Below, in pieces: positions 23,447 to 32,385 of a stretch of 64,000 nucleotides of DNA. The stretch lies in the NCBI GenBank assembly GCA_900318465.1, contig ONKQ01000019.1, positions 1-64,000 of the forward strand, given 5' to 3'. Made by a program: the position numbers and the translations under genes. The notes under the pieces were generated by a model. It searched no databases, was not told where the DNA came from, and was given only the letters and a program-made list of their open reading frames with translations. The stretch is from an uncultured Bacteroidales bacterium (lineage in GTDB: Bacteria; Bacteroidota; Bacteroidia; Bacteroidales; F082). The first letter of the stretch is position 1, and every line of letters begins with the position of its first letter.

Positions 23447-24091
23447 ATGAAAACAGAAAAACAATTCAAGTCGCTCTCGGTGGATGAGTTCACCCGCGCC
23501 GCCGACCGCTACGAAAGCGACCACGCCGGGGTGTATAACATCTGCAAGAAAGACTACCCCGACATCCTCGAAGAAATCAAGAAAGAGCCTTTCAACGACC
23601 TGATTGATGCGGGTTGCGGCACCGCGCCGATGCTGTCGCTGCTGACGATGGAATTTCCTGACAAGCACTTCATTGGCATCGACCTCACCCCAAAAATGAT
23701 TGAGGTGGCCAAAGCGAAAAACCTGCCTAACACCACCTTCGTGTGCGGCGACTGCGAGAACCTGCCGTTTGCCGATGCGTCGTTTGATGTCATCATCTGT
23801 TCGCAGAGTTTCCACCATTACCCCAACCCGCAAGACTTCCTTCGGAGTGTGCGACGCTGCCTTCGACCCAACGGACGGCTCATCTTGCGCGACATGACCA
23901 TGAAAAGCCGCCTCGTCCATTGGTTTGCAAACAATATAGAGTTGCCGCTACTCAACCGCCTCGGCTATGGCGACGTGCATTGTTACAACCAAGCCGAACT
24001 TCAAGCCCTTTGCGACCAAGCCAACCTCATCTTGGAGCGGTTCGAGCAACGCAAAGGGCTGAAATTACATGCTGTGATTAGGAAGAAATGA
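23447..24091 (+). CDS. class I SAM-dependent methyltransferase
   Basis: 214 residues. Motif I reads LIDAGCGTAPML, motif II GIDLTPKMIEVAKAK, followed by VCGDCENLPFADASFDVIICSQSFHHYPNP and the post-motif LRPNGRLILRDMT. These are all standard for the UbiE/Methyltransf_11 group. It is cytosolic; the methyl acceptor is unknown. The ATG at 23447 is preferred over a TTG at 23426. It is divergent from the porin gene and probably transcribed alone. A loose CTCCCC/GGGGAG hairpin followed by T residues near 24173-24216 may terminate it. Confidence 0.88.
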   Translation: MKTEKQFKSLSVDEFTRAADRYESDHAGVYNICKKDYPDILEEIKKEPFNDLIDAGCGTAPMLSLLTMEFPDKHFIGIDLTPKMIEVAKAKNLPNTTFVCGDCENLPFADASFDVIICSQSFHHYPNPQDFLRSVRRCLRPNGRLILRDMTMKSRLVHWFANNIELPLLNRLGYGDVHCYNQAELQALCDQANLILERFEQRKGLKLHAVIRKK

Positions 24092-24241
24092 ATTGTTCTT
24101 TTTTTTGAATCCTAACATCGGTTTGGAGTTTTGTTTTGGGCATTATGGCTATGGCTGATGCCGTTTGTTCTCCCCATGAGTCTGGAAGGTCTTGCGGGGA
24201 GGAAATTTTTTAAGTTTTATTATCAATTAATTGGAAATATG

Positions 24242-24249
24242 TATTTTTG
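24242..24249 (+). promoter_or_regulatory. -7 box for the hsdM operon
   Basis: TATTTTTG ends 15 bases before the ATG at 24265 and overlaps the longer alternative start at 24247, which it therefore excludes. Confidence 0.6.
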
Positions 24250-24264
24250 TACAAATTTTGTCTA

Positions 24265-26859
24265 ATGTCGAAAAAAACAAAAATATCCCTTTCGCGACTT
24301 GAATCTTTTTTGAAAGCCCAATGCGACCGCCTGCGTACCAGCATGGATGCCGCTGAATACAAGAACTATATCATCGCATTGCTTTTTTTGAAGCGCATCA
24401 ACGACCAGTTTGAAATCGACAGATTGGCCTTGAAAGATGACTTGAAAAAGCAATATCCTGATGCTGATGAGGCAACCATCGAAGAGGAATTGGACATTCC
24501 TTCAAAATACAACTGTTATGTGCCGACCTTGGCCAGATGGAAATATCTGCTTCACCCAATGAATGAAGAAGGAGAGGAACTTAGCTACGGCGATGCCATC
24601 ACCACGGCATTGGCTGAAGTGGAGAAAAACAATTCGGCGTTATTGTCGGGGGTGCTGAGCAAGACCAAATTCAACGAACTCAACACCAAAGGCGAGCGTG
24701 TGTTGGATGAGGAAACGCTCAGCGCTCTGCTCAAGGATTTCAACGACTTTCCGAAGCTACAAGACGAGAATTTCGAGTTTCCTGACCTTTTGGGTGCCGC
24801 ATACGAGTATCTGATCAAGTTTTTCGCCGAAAGCGCAGGAAAGAAAGCAGGTGAATTTTATACGCCGTCGGAGGTGGTGTATCTGATGGGCCAGATCCTA
24901 CAACCCAAGGAGACCGACGAGATTTGCGACCCGACCGTTGGCTCTGGCGGTCTGCTGATTACTATGCACAATTATGTGGAAAACCGTTACGGCAGTGCAG
25001 AAAAACTGACTTTGCACGGACAAGAGAAGTTCGACAGCCCTTATCAGATGTGCAAGATGAACATGATTTTCCACAACATCCGCAATGCACGTATCGAACA
25101 AGGCGACACGCTTCTCGACCCGAAGTTAGTCACTGGAGGCACGCTCAATCAATATGACATCGTGGTGGCCAATCCGCCGTTTTCGCAGAACTACACCACG
25201 GCCAACATGAAGTTCAAGGAGCGTTTCCAGAACTGGATGAGCAAGAAGAAACAGGCCGACTTTATGTTTGTGCAACACATGATTTCGGTTTTGAAAAACA
25301 ATGGCCGCATGGCTGTGGTGATGCCCCATGGCGTGTTGTTCCGAGGCGGCGAGGAGCAGAAAATGCGCCAACGCCTCATCATGGGCAGCGACATCAACCC
25401 TGCTTGCATCCTTGAATGTGTCATAGGCTTGCCGCAAGGGTTGTTTTATGGAACGGGCATTCCTGCTTCCTTGCTGATTATCAACAAGGCCGACGCCACC
25501 AATCGCGAAGGCGTGTTCTTCATCAATGCCGACCGCGAATACAAGGAAGGAAAAAACCAAAATTCGCTGCGTCCCGAGGACATCGAGAAGATTAGCTTCG
25601 TCTATCATAACAAGAAAGAGATCCCTGGCTACAGCCGTTTGGTGAGCAAGGAAACGCTGGCCGAAGAGGACTACAATTGCAATATCCGTCGCTATGTGGA
25701 CAATTCCGAGGCTCCCACGCCGCAAGATGTGAAAGCGCATATCAATGGGGGCATTCCTGCCAAGGAAATCGATGAATTGAATCCTGTTTTTGATTGTTAC
25801 CCAGGCTTGCAGGAGAAGCTGTTTACAGAGGCAACCGACGGTTACGCCGATTTTACGGATGCTGTCACTGAAAAGGCTGACATCAAGAGCATTATAGCCG
25901 AAAGTGATGGCAAAAAGCAAGTTATGGAAAGCTATAGCACAGCGATTGATGCTTTTTGGAACGCTTCGGATGCTGACTTGAATGCCTTGCACGGTGGCAG
26001 CCTGTTCGATTTCAACCACAACCTCACCAACCGTTTTGTGAGTGAGCTTGCCAAACTTTCTGTGCTCGATGAATACCAGATTCGTGGCTCGTTTGCCCAT
26101 TTCTCCGACGCGCTCAAAAGCGACTTCCGCAGTGTGCAGTCGAGTGGCTGGACGGCTGAACTCATCCCTGATGATGAGCTGATTGCCAATGAGTTTCCCG
26201 AAGTGCTGGCCGACCTCAAGCGTTTGGAAAGCCGTCGCGATGAGTTGGAAGCCAAGTTTGCCGAGATTGCCGAGATGGACCCCGAAGAATGGGATGCCGA
26301 GCAATATGAGGTGATGCCGAAGACTGTGATTTCGGAGATTAAAGGCGAGATTAAGGAACTGAAGGCGCAGAAGCGCGAACTTGCCAAGCAACAAAAGACA
26401 TTGGAAAAACGTCGTAAATTAGGTGCCAATGTGGATGCTGGGCTTGACGAGTGCATCAAGGAAATTGCGGATTTGGAACCCCGGATTGCAGACAAGGAAG
26501 CAGGCATCGCCAAACATGTGGCTTTGGAAAACGAGCTGAAAGACTGCCGCAAGAAAATCCGCGAGATAGAGGTGAGCAAGGAAGCGTTGGCCGACAAAGC
26601 TCGTGAGCAGATTTCAGATGATGATGCCCGCCGTTTGATTACCGCTCGCTGGCTCAACAGCCTGCATGAGATTATCAATGTATATCTCGAAGCCCATGTG
26701 CATGGTTTGCAGCAAAAAGTGGAATTGATTTATGACAAATATTCCGTTACGCTCAACGATTTGCTATCGGAGCGCGATGCTGCAACAAAGGAGTTGGACG
26801 TTTATTTGAAGGAGTTGGGATACTTGGAAAACAAACAATTAACAAAGAACAATGAGTAG
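24265..26859 (+). CDS. hsdM: type I restriction-modification DNA methyltransferase subunit HsdM
   Basis: 864 residues. An N-terminal helical HsdM_N domain is followed by the N6-adenine methylase core, with SAM motif DPTVGSGGLLI at ~222 and catalytic NPPF at ~303-306. The core ends near residue 480. It methylates adenine within the sequence chosen by HsdS. The protein is far longer than typical HsdM (~500-550). Residues ~640-864 form a strongly charged coiled coil (RLESRRDELEAKFAEIAEMD, LKAQKRELAKQQKTLEKRR and onwards) likely to contact HsdS or HsdR. It is the first gene of the operon and overlaps hsdS by 8 bases. Base composition matches the core genome more than the AT-rich cassette downstream. 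Confidence 0.95.
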   Translation: MSKKTKISLSRLESFLKAQCDRLRTSMDAAEYKNYIIALLFLKRINDQFEIDRLALKDDLKKQYPDADEATIEEELDIPSKYNCYVPTLARWKYLLHPMNEEGEELSYGDAITTALAEVEKNNSALLSGVLSKTKFNELNTKGERVLDEETLSALLKDFNDFPKLQDENFEFPDLLGAAYEYLIKFFAESAGKKAGEFYTPSEVVYLMGQILQPKETDEICDPTVGSGGLLITMHNYVENRYGSAEKLTLHGQEKFDSPYQMCKMNMIFHNIRNARIEQGDTLLDPKLVTGGTLNQYDIVVANPPFSQNYTTANMKFKERFQNWMSKKKQADFMFVQHMISVLKNNGRMAVVMPHGVLFRGGEEQKMRQRLIMGSDINPACILECVIGLPQGLFYGTGIPASLLIINKADATNREGVFFINADREYKEGKNQNSLRPEDIEKISFVYHNKKEIPGYSRLVSKETLAEEDYNCNIRRYVDNSEAPTPQDVKAHINGGIPAKEIDELNPVFDCYPGLQEKLFTEATDGYADFTDAVTEKADIKSIIAESDGKKQVMESYSTAIDAFWNASDADLNALHGGSLFDFNHNLTNRFVSELAKLSVLDEYQIRGSFAHFSDALKSDFRSVQSSGWTAELIPDDELIANEFPEVLADLKRLESRRDELEAKFAEIAEMDPEEWDAEQYEVMPKTVISEIKGEIKELKAQKRELAKQQKTLEKRRKLGANVDAGLDECIKEIADLEPRIADKEAGIAKHVALENELKDCRKKIREIEVSKEALADKAREQISDDDARRLITARWLNSLHEIINVYLEAHVHGLQQKVELIYDKYSVTLNDLLSERDAATKELDVYLKELGYLENKQLTKNNE

Positions 26860-28075
26860 CGAGAAGTGGATTCATAAGAAATTGGGAGAAGTTTGTACAA
26901 TTCACGGGCGAATTGGCTTCCGTGGTTATACAACCGATGATTTGGTTGAAAAAGGATACGGTGCTATTACATTCAGCCCTTCGGATATTCACGATTCTAA
27001 ATTATGTTACGACAACTGTGATTATATATCATGGTTCAAATATGAAGAATCGCCAGAAATTAAGGTTTTCAATGGAGATATTCTTTTTTGTAAAACCGCA
27101 TCAATTGGCAAATGTGCAATTGTCGAGAATTTGAAAGAAAAGGCGACAATTAATCCTCAGTTTGTTGTATTGAAAGATTTTACATGTGATTCCAAGTATT
27201 TGTATTATAAACTTATTAGTTATGACTTTCAAACACATGTGTTAGGAATAACAGGTGGCAGTACAATAAAAACTATGTCACAAGAAAAGTTAGGCTTAGA
27301 GCCTATTTCTTTTCCTGCTCTACCTGATGGGAGTCCAGACATCGCCGCCCAGCGCCGCATAGCTGCCATCCTTTCCTCTGCCGACAAGGTTATAGCCTCA
27401 ACGCAGAAGGTTATCGCCAAATACAAGCAGATGAAGCAGGGCATGATGGAAGACTTGCTGAAACCGAAAGAGGGGTGGAAGAAGGTGAAGTTGGGGGAAA
27501 TAGGAACGTTTAAAAATGGTATTAATAAAGATAAGAGCCAATTTGGTTTTGGAACCATGTATGTTAGTATTTCTGATGCTTATTTAGAAGAGATTAATTA
27601 TAAAACCCTAAATCGATTAAACGCAACAGATAAAGAAATTGAGGAGTATTCTTTGTTCACGGGAGACATAGTTTTTGTTCGCTCATCAGTCAAACCATCA
27701 GGTGTTGGATACACGACGCTTTTTGGTGATTACGATAAAGAGCCTGTTCTGTTTAGTGGATTTATGATTAGGTATCGGTTAAATGATAATATCAATTATT
27801 GTCCCAGTTTTATGAATTATTTGCTTAGGGATGAAAGATTTAGGCTTCAAGTAATAAGCAAATCAACAGTTAGCGCTAATACTAATATCAACCAAGAGTC
27901 ATTGAAAGAGTTATCTTGCTCTATCCCAAATATCACCGAGCAGCGCCGCATAGTCGCCATCCTTTCGGGTATAGATGCGAAGATAGCGGCGGAGGAGAAG
28001 GTTTTGGAGAAATATGGGAAGGTGAAGAAGGGGATGATGGAGAGGATGCTGGAAGGGTGCAGAATAATAAATTGA
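26852..28075 (+). CDS. hsdS: type I restriction-modification specificity subunit HsdS
   Basis: 407 residues with two target-recognition domains (about 5-150 and 205-365). Each is followed by a conserved helical spacer: EQ/AQRRIAAILSSADKVIAS...KQGMMEDLL and EQRRIVAILSGIDAKIAAEEKVLEKYGKVKKGMMERML. The recognition domains are AT-rich compared with the spacers, as usual for recombining specificity genes. It binds HsdM and selects the bipartite recognition site. It overlaps hsdM by 8 bases and is followed after 5 bases by the first gene of the ABC-3C-like module. Confidence 0.95.
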   Translation: MSSEKWIHKKLGEVCTIHGRIGFRGYTTDDLVEKGYGAITFSPSDIHDSKLCYDNCDYISWFKYEESPEIKVFNGDILFCKTASIGKCAIVENLKEKATINPQFVVLKDFTCDSKYLYYKLISYDFQTHVLGITGGSTIKTMSQEKLGLEPISFPALPDGSPDIAAQRRIAAILSSADKVIASTQKVIAKYKQMKQGMMEDLLKPKEGWKKVKLGEIGTFKNGINKDKSQFGFGTMYVSISDAYLEEINYKTLNRLNATDKEIEEYSLFTGDIVFVRSSVKPSGVGYTTLFGDYDKEPVLFSGFMIRYRLNDNINYCPSFMNYLLRDERFRLQVISKSTVSANTNINQESLKELSCSIPNITEQRRIVAILSGIDAKIAAEEKVLEKYGKVKKGMMERMLEGCRIIN

Positions 28076-28080
28076 AAGAC

Positions 28081-29289
28081 ATGGCTACATATGGTACTTA
28101 CAATACTGATATGACAAAGATAAAGAATACGGCTATGGCATCATGGTCGGGCTTCATTTATCAAGGTTTATGCGCTTTGCATCATTCTTTGTCGTTGTTA
28201 CGTTCTGATTGGAATAATGCTAAAATCAAGTATCTTGGTCTTGAAGCATACGAAGATTTTGCAATTCTTGATAGTGCACAGAAAATAGAATCTATGCATC
28301 AGTGTAAATGCATTAAAAATTCAACCAATTATGATGATGAATGCAAAAAAATGTATGACAAATACGATTATTGGTTAAGTCAAAAACAAATATCACAAAA
28401 TAACAATAAAGCTCAAGCTCTTTGGTTTCATTCTAATCAGAACAACACTTTGACTTGTGGGGTGCAAGCATACGCCAATAATCCTCAATCTCCAGTACAA
28501 CTTTATGACGATATTAAGAAGGTTGTCGGGGATATAATGTCAAACAATCATTTTCCAGGAAGTAGTGTAAATAAATCGGATAAATTAATTGTTTTAATAT
28601 CCAAAAAAGTATCAGACATACACCAGCAATGGATACAGAATCCCGGAAACGGCTTCGACATTGCCGTCAACCATCCAATTCCTTTTGCAGAGTTTACTAG
28701 CATATTAACATCTAACGATAATGATTATACATCAATAGAACTTGTTGAAACATGCAAATTTTATTTGATTCTTACATTAAGAGACAGACTGATTAGCAAA
28801 AGAAATTCAAACACACAAAGAATTGAAAATTTCATAACAAGATTAGGAGAGTTAAATCAACAAGAATTAATGGCATTAGTATGTCGTCTGTTTCCAGATA
28901 AAGATATCTTTTCAGATTCGCGGGTTCATGATATGTTTTCCTCTTCACGTGGCAATTGGTTGTTTAATGTTCTCAATGATTCATTAGAGAATATTGATAT
29001 GGATGGAATAAATTGGAAAAATACTCAAAATGATTTACTAACACCATCAACATTGGGTAATGATAAGGATACAGAGGAATATTGTCCCGATATAGTTAAT
29101 AATCCAAAGACAAATGATTTAAGGCGAGATTATCGATGGATTGTTGGGGATGTAAAAAATAAAGTTGATGATATAGATAAAGCTGCTAATCAGATTTCTC
29201 AAATAAATGATAAAGACTATTCGGATATTTCACAACCAAGAAAAGTTGGGATTTTAGACATAAAATCAAAAAATGATGGAAACTATTAA
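28081..29289 (+). CDS. ABC-three-component-like effector protein with Cap4/DUF4297-like nuclease domain
   Basis: 402 residues, AT-rich and unlike the flanking hsd genes. Residues ~17-85 read SWSGFIYQGLCALHHSLSLL, LGLEAYEDFAILD, SMHQCKCIKN. This is the GxxYQ...AL / E..(D) / QxK pattern of the restriction-endonuclease-like domain found in Cap4/DUF4297 proteins and in N-terminal effectors of ABC-three-component (ABC-3C) systems. The rest is helical; the C-terminal ~120 residues have no recognised family and would be the partner-binding domain in the ABC-3C scheme. It is followed by a small middle component and an ABC ATPase with overlapping frames. A DNA- or RNA-cleaving effector controlled by the ATPase is the inference. 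The ATG at 28081 follows hsdS by 5 bases; the longer frame from 27916 overlaps hsdS in another frame. Confidence 0.7.
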   Translation: MATYGTYNTDMTKIKNTAMASWSGFIYQGLCALHHSLSLLRSDWNNAKIKYLGLEAYEDFAILDSAQKIESMHQCKCIKNSTNYDDECKKMYDKYDYWLSQKQISQNNNKAQALWFHSNQNNTLTCGVQAYANNPQSPVQLYDDIKKVVGDIMSNNHFPGSSVNKSDKLIVLISKKVSDIHQQWIQNPGNGFDIAVNHPIPFAEFTSILTSNDNDYTSIELVETCKFYLILTLRDRLISKRNSNTQRIENFITRLGELNQQELMALVCRLFPDKDIFSDSRVHDMFSSSRGNWLFNVLNDSLENIDMDGINWKNTQNDLLTPSTLGNDKDTEEYCPDIVNNPKTNDLRRDYRWIVGDVKNKVDDIDKAANQISQINDKDYSDISQPRKVGILDIKSKNDGNY

Positions 29290-29917
29290 AGATATTGTTA
29301 CAAATGAGTTTGAATTAAATGGCTATAAAACATTAGCAGGATTTGACGGATGTATTTTTATGGGTGCAACTGAAGGTGTTGACTATTGGCTTATTAGTTT
29401 TAATGTGATAGATTTTGATATTCAGAAGGTTTTGTTTGATAAAGTGATGACATTGTCTTCAAATTTTAATTATATCGAAAAAAACCTATCGTTGTTATTG
29501 CTTTCCAATATCGATGACGAGGCGAACAAAAACATAGATGTGGTTAATATTGAGAATGACAAGTCTTATTTTAAAAAATATGTTCTTGAATATAATCAAA
29601 AATCTGTAAGAGAATTGTTAGAAATAATGGCTGAGAGAAATGTGAATAGTATATCTCTACTGCTACAAGAGGATCAATTTTTTTCTCAGTTAAAAGACAA
29701 TGTAATAGCAATGTCTCCAATATCATTGTTGTATGGTATTGCACATAAACTTCCTTTTATCCCGATTAATACATCACCTGTTGCAAGAGCCGACGAAAAA
29801 CTGAATTTGACGGATGATTTAAATGGTTTGTTGCAATGGGTTATTGACGCACCTAATAACGAAGAAATTGAAGAGTATATCAATAATTCTATAAAGAGTG
29901 ATGAAAATGAATTATAA
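29273..29917 (+). CDS. ABC-three-component-like middle component
   Basis: 214 residues, AT-rich, no signal or membrane segment. The N-terminal half is alpha/beta (GYKTLAGFDGCIFMGATEGVDYWLISF, NLSLLLLSNI) and the C-terminal half helical. Size, position and overlaps on both sides (17 bases with the effector, about 10 with the ATPase gene) fit the 'middle component' of ABC-3C systems, which is thought to bridge effector and ATPase. Assignment rests more on context than on a motif. The start may be 29273 or 29276. Confidence 0.6.
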   Translation: MMETIKDIVTNEFELNGYKTLAGFDGCIFMGATEGVDYWLISFNVIDFDIQKVLFDKVMTLSSNFNYIEKNLSLLLLSNIDDEANKNIDVVNIENDKSYFKKYVLEYNQKSVRELLEIMAERNVNSISLLLQEDQFFSQLKDNVIAMSPISLLYGIAHKLPFIPINTSPVARADEKLNLTDDLNGLLQWVIDAPNNEEIEEYINNSIKSDENEL

Positions 29918-32213
29918 TAAAATAAAAATAAAGCGACTTCTTGCTGAAAATTTTAAAGGTTTTCATGATTTAGATGTACAATTCACAGGCTCTGCTTTGA
30001 TATTGGGAGGAATGAATGGTTTCGGTAAAACCACAATATTTGATGCTATTGAGTTGCTGCTTACTGGAAAAATCAAACGATTGGTTCAATATAGCGAAAC
30101 CCTACATAATCACAAATACAAGAGAAGTCAAAGTCAATTGCCGTTGGTTTGTGATATGTCTTGTGATATTGTTTCAGTCTCAGCATTGCTTGAAATAAAT
30201 GGGGAAGAAGTCTGGATTAAACGTTCAGCAAAAGTGTCTGATATGAAAAATCCAGTAGATTTTACTCCGTTTAGTGTTTTGAATAAATATAATCCTGAGA
30301 AAAAACAGTTTTGCGAAATATCAAAGGAAGAAATAGGATGTTATGGCATAGACAAAATAGAGAGGGATTATTGCTTTCTTAATTATCTCAGTCAAGAAGA
30401 AGCCACAGAATTCCTAAAATGTAAAGAAGATGAAAGGAGTAACAGAATTCAGGGTTTATTTGAAACAGAACAATTTGACACTCCAATTGACAAAATAGGC
30501 GGAATAATAAAGTCAATTGATTCATTATCAAAGCAATGTGTGTCAGATAAAAAAAGACTAGAAAATGAAATTGAAAAACTCAAACAGACTGTAACTTCAT
30601 CAAGTCCTGCATCTGAGTATATCTCATTGTCAAATAACCTAGCTCCTTGGGATATTGAAGAACCTAAATTGTCATTTGAAGAGTTCAATTCATGGATATC
30701 AGAAAATGGAATTATTGACAATTTGAAATATTACATAGATAATGAAGTTACATTTAAAAATCACAATCGCAATAATGTAATAACAAAATTATTGTCAGAT
30801 GACACATTGAATAACATTGTTTTCTATCTACAAAATAAAGGAAAAGAGGAATTGATTCTTTCGTTTAATTCTTATTTAAAAACTTTACGAGACCCCGTTT
30901 CTAAACTTACCTCAGACACTCTTTCAACATTAAATCTAAATTCCCAAAATCTTCCGAGCAATGTTGTCTCAGATGATACATGCCAACAAGTAAATGGGAT
31001 GATAATTGGGTATTTGGATTCTTTGAAGTCTGCTAACAACATACAAAGAATGGTACAAGAACTTCTGGAAGCACGAACGTCTTTGGTGGAAAGAATTGAA
31101 AATTCAAATGAAGTACTCTTACAAACTAAATGCCCTCTTTGTGGCTCATTGTATGATAGCCCAGATACTTTATATAAAACAATAAAACAATACGAAAAGG
31201 AATTGAATGACAATTTCGCTTTATTGAATAAAGGTCTTGGGGAACAATTTTCACAAATAAGAACTTACCTCATAGAAAAAATCATAAATCCTATTGAAGC
31301 CTATTTTGAAACACAAGGGATAACGGAACAACTCACAAATAGATATTTACAATTAGACCGCACTGCTATTGATAAGGATATAAAAGTCTTTTCTCGATTA
31401 GGAGTTATTTATGATATTTCTAAGACAGAAGCAGATTGTGTGTCAGAAATTACTACCCAATTAAAAGCTATGATTGTTCCTGTTGATAGCAACATCAACA
31501 TTCAACTTCTGCAAAAGACATATAACAGTTATGTAAAAGATATCAATAAAGAGAATTTTACAAAAGAAATCCTAGAAAAGAAAAGGACTTACCTGATATC
31601 TCAATGGAATAAACTACAAAGTAATTTATTGGTAACAAAACAAAAAGAACTAAAAATTATATCTGATAAAAGTGATAAACTTGAAGAAAAAAAGAAAAAT
31701 CTGAAAAAATTAAAAGAACAAATAAAAAACCAAAGAAATCAATATGTTACAAATATTATAAAAGACATTCAAATATTATTTTATATTTATTCTGGCAGAA
31801 TACTACAGGATAGTTATTTTGGTAGAGGTTTATTTATTAAACCTGATTTTGAACGCAATAGAGTTTTGTTCGTTTATGGGAATTACAATGACAGTGACGT
31901 TGATGCCTTATATAATATGAGTAGTGGACAATTGGTTGCTGTTGCAATTGCGTTTATGCTGTCATTAAATAGATTATATAGTACTAATAACTTGATTGCC
32001 ATTGACGATCCTGTTCAAACTATTGACGATATCAATCTGTGGGGATTAATGGAAACTCTTCGACATGATTTTAAAAATCATTTTATTCTACTCTCAACTC
32101 ATGAAAGCAATTATGGACAATTGTTAGACTATAAATTCCGAAAAATCGGAATGCAATCTGAATATATTGATATGGCTGATTTGCACCATGATAGAATGAT
32201 CAAAACAAACTAA
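29907..32213 (+). CDS. Rad50/RecF-type ABC ATPase of the ABC-three-component-like module
   Basis: About 768 residues. Walker A is MNGFGKTTIFDAIELLL (~35-50). Long coiled-coil arms follow, with a zinc-hook-like CPLCGSLYDSP at ~409-419. The ABC signature is MSSGQLVAVAIAF (~671) and Walker B is NNLIAIDDPVQTIDD (~694), followed by the H-loop LLSTHE. This is the SMC/Rad50-like organisation of nucleic-acid-sensing ABC ATPases in bacterial conflict systems. The hook has only one CxxC, so two protomers could share a zinc as in Rad50. Strongly AT-rich. ATG at 29907 is chosen; 29901 and GTG 29898 are alternatives. It is the last gene of the three-gene cassette; 145 bases then separate it from the next cassette. 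Confidence 0.85.
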   Translation: MNYNKIKIKRLLAENFKGFHDLDVQFTGSALILGGMNGFGKTTIFDAIELLLTGKIKRLVQYSETLHNHKYKRSQSQLPLVCDMSCDIVSVSALLEINGEEVWIKRSAKVSDMKNPVDFTPFSVLNKYNPEKKQFCEISKEEIGCYGIDKIERDYCFLNYLSQEEATEFLKCKEDERSNRIQGLFETEQFDTPIDKIGGIIKSIDSLSKQCVSDKKRLENEIEKLKQTVTSSSPASEYISLSNNLAPWDIEEPKLSFEEFNSWISENGIIDNLKYYIDNEVTFKNHNRNNVITKLLSDDTLNNIVFYLQNKGKEELILSFNSYLKTLRDPVSKLTSDTLSTLNLNSQNLPSNVVSDDTCQQVNGMIIGYLDSLKSANNIQRMVQELLEARTSLVERIENSNEVLLQTKCPLCGSLYDSPDTLYKTIKQYEKELNDNFALLNKGLGEQFSQIRTYLIEKIINPIEAYFETQGITEQLTNRYLQLDRTAIDKDIKVFSRLGVIYDISKTEADCVSEITTQLKAMIVPVDSNINIQLLQKTYNSYVKDINKENFTKEILEKKRTYLISQWNKLQSNLLVTKQKELKIISDKSDKLEEKKKNLKKLKEQIKNQRNQYVTNIIKDIQILFYIYSGRILQDSYFGRGLFIKPDFERNRVLFVYGNYNDSDVDALYNMSSGQLVAVAIAFMLSLNRLYSTNNLIAIDDPVQTIDDINLWGLMETLRHDFKNHFILLSTHESNYGQLLDYKFRKIGMQSEYIDMADLHHDRMIKTN

Positions 32214-32353
32214 ACTTGTATATAATGACAATGAATATATTATTGTCTTTGTTAATTTGTTAATAGGTGAATAGTCCCATATTGAATCCTTTCTTGAAAA
32301 GTTATATGAAAATCACCTCAACAACCATTCATCCGTATTTCATTGAAAAAGTG

Positions 32354-32361
32354 TACTTTTG
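32354..32361 (+). promoter_or_regulatory. -7 box for the ATPase/nuclease-like pair
   Basis: TACTTTTG overlaps the TTG alternative start at 32359 and lies 24 bases before the ATG at 32386. It shows the pair has its own promoter within the restriction operon. Confidence 0.6.
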
Positions 32362-32385
32362 CAAAATAAAACAAAACTCAGTGTT

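Noticed and set aside
23246-23920. N-terminal extension of the porin-like frame
   Set aside because: It lies opposite the methyltransferase gene. The signal peptide beginning at 23245 marks the real start.
25126-26394. Minus-strand open frame of 422 codons
   Set aside because: It is antisense to hsdM and lacks any recognisable motif.
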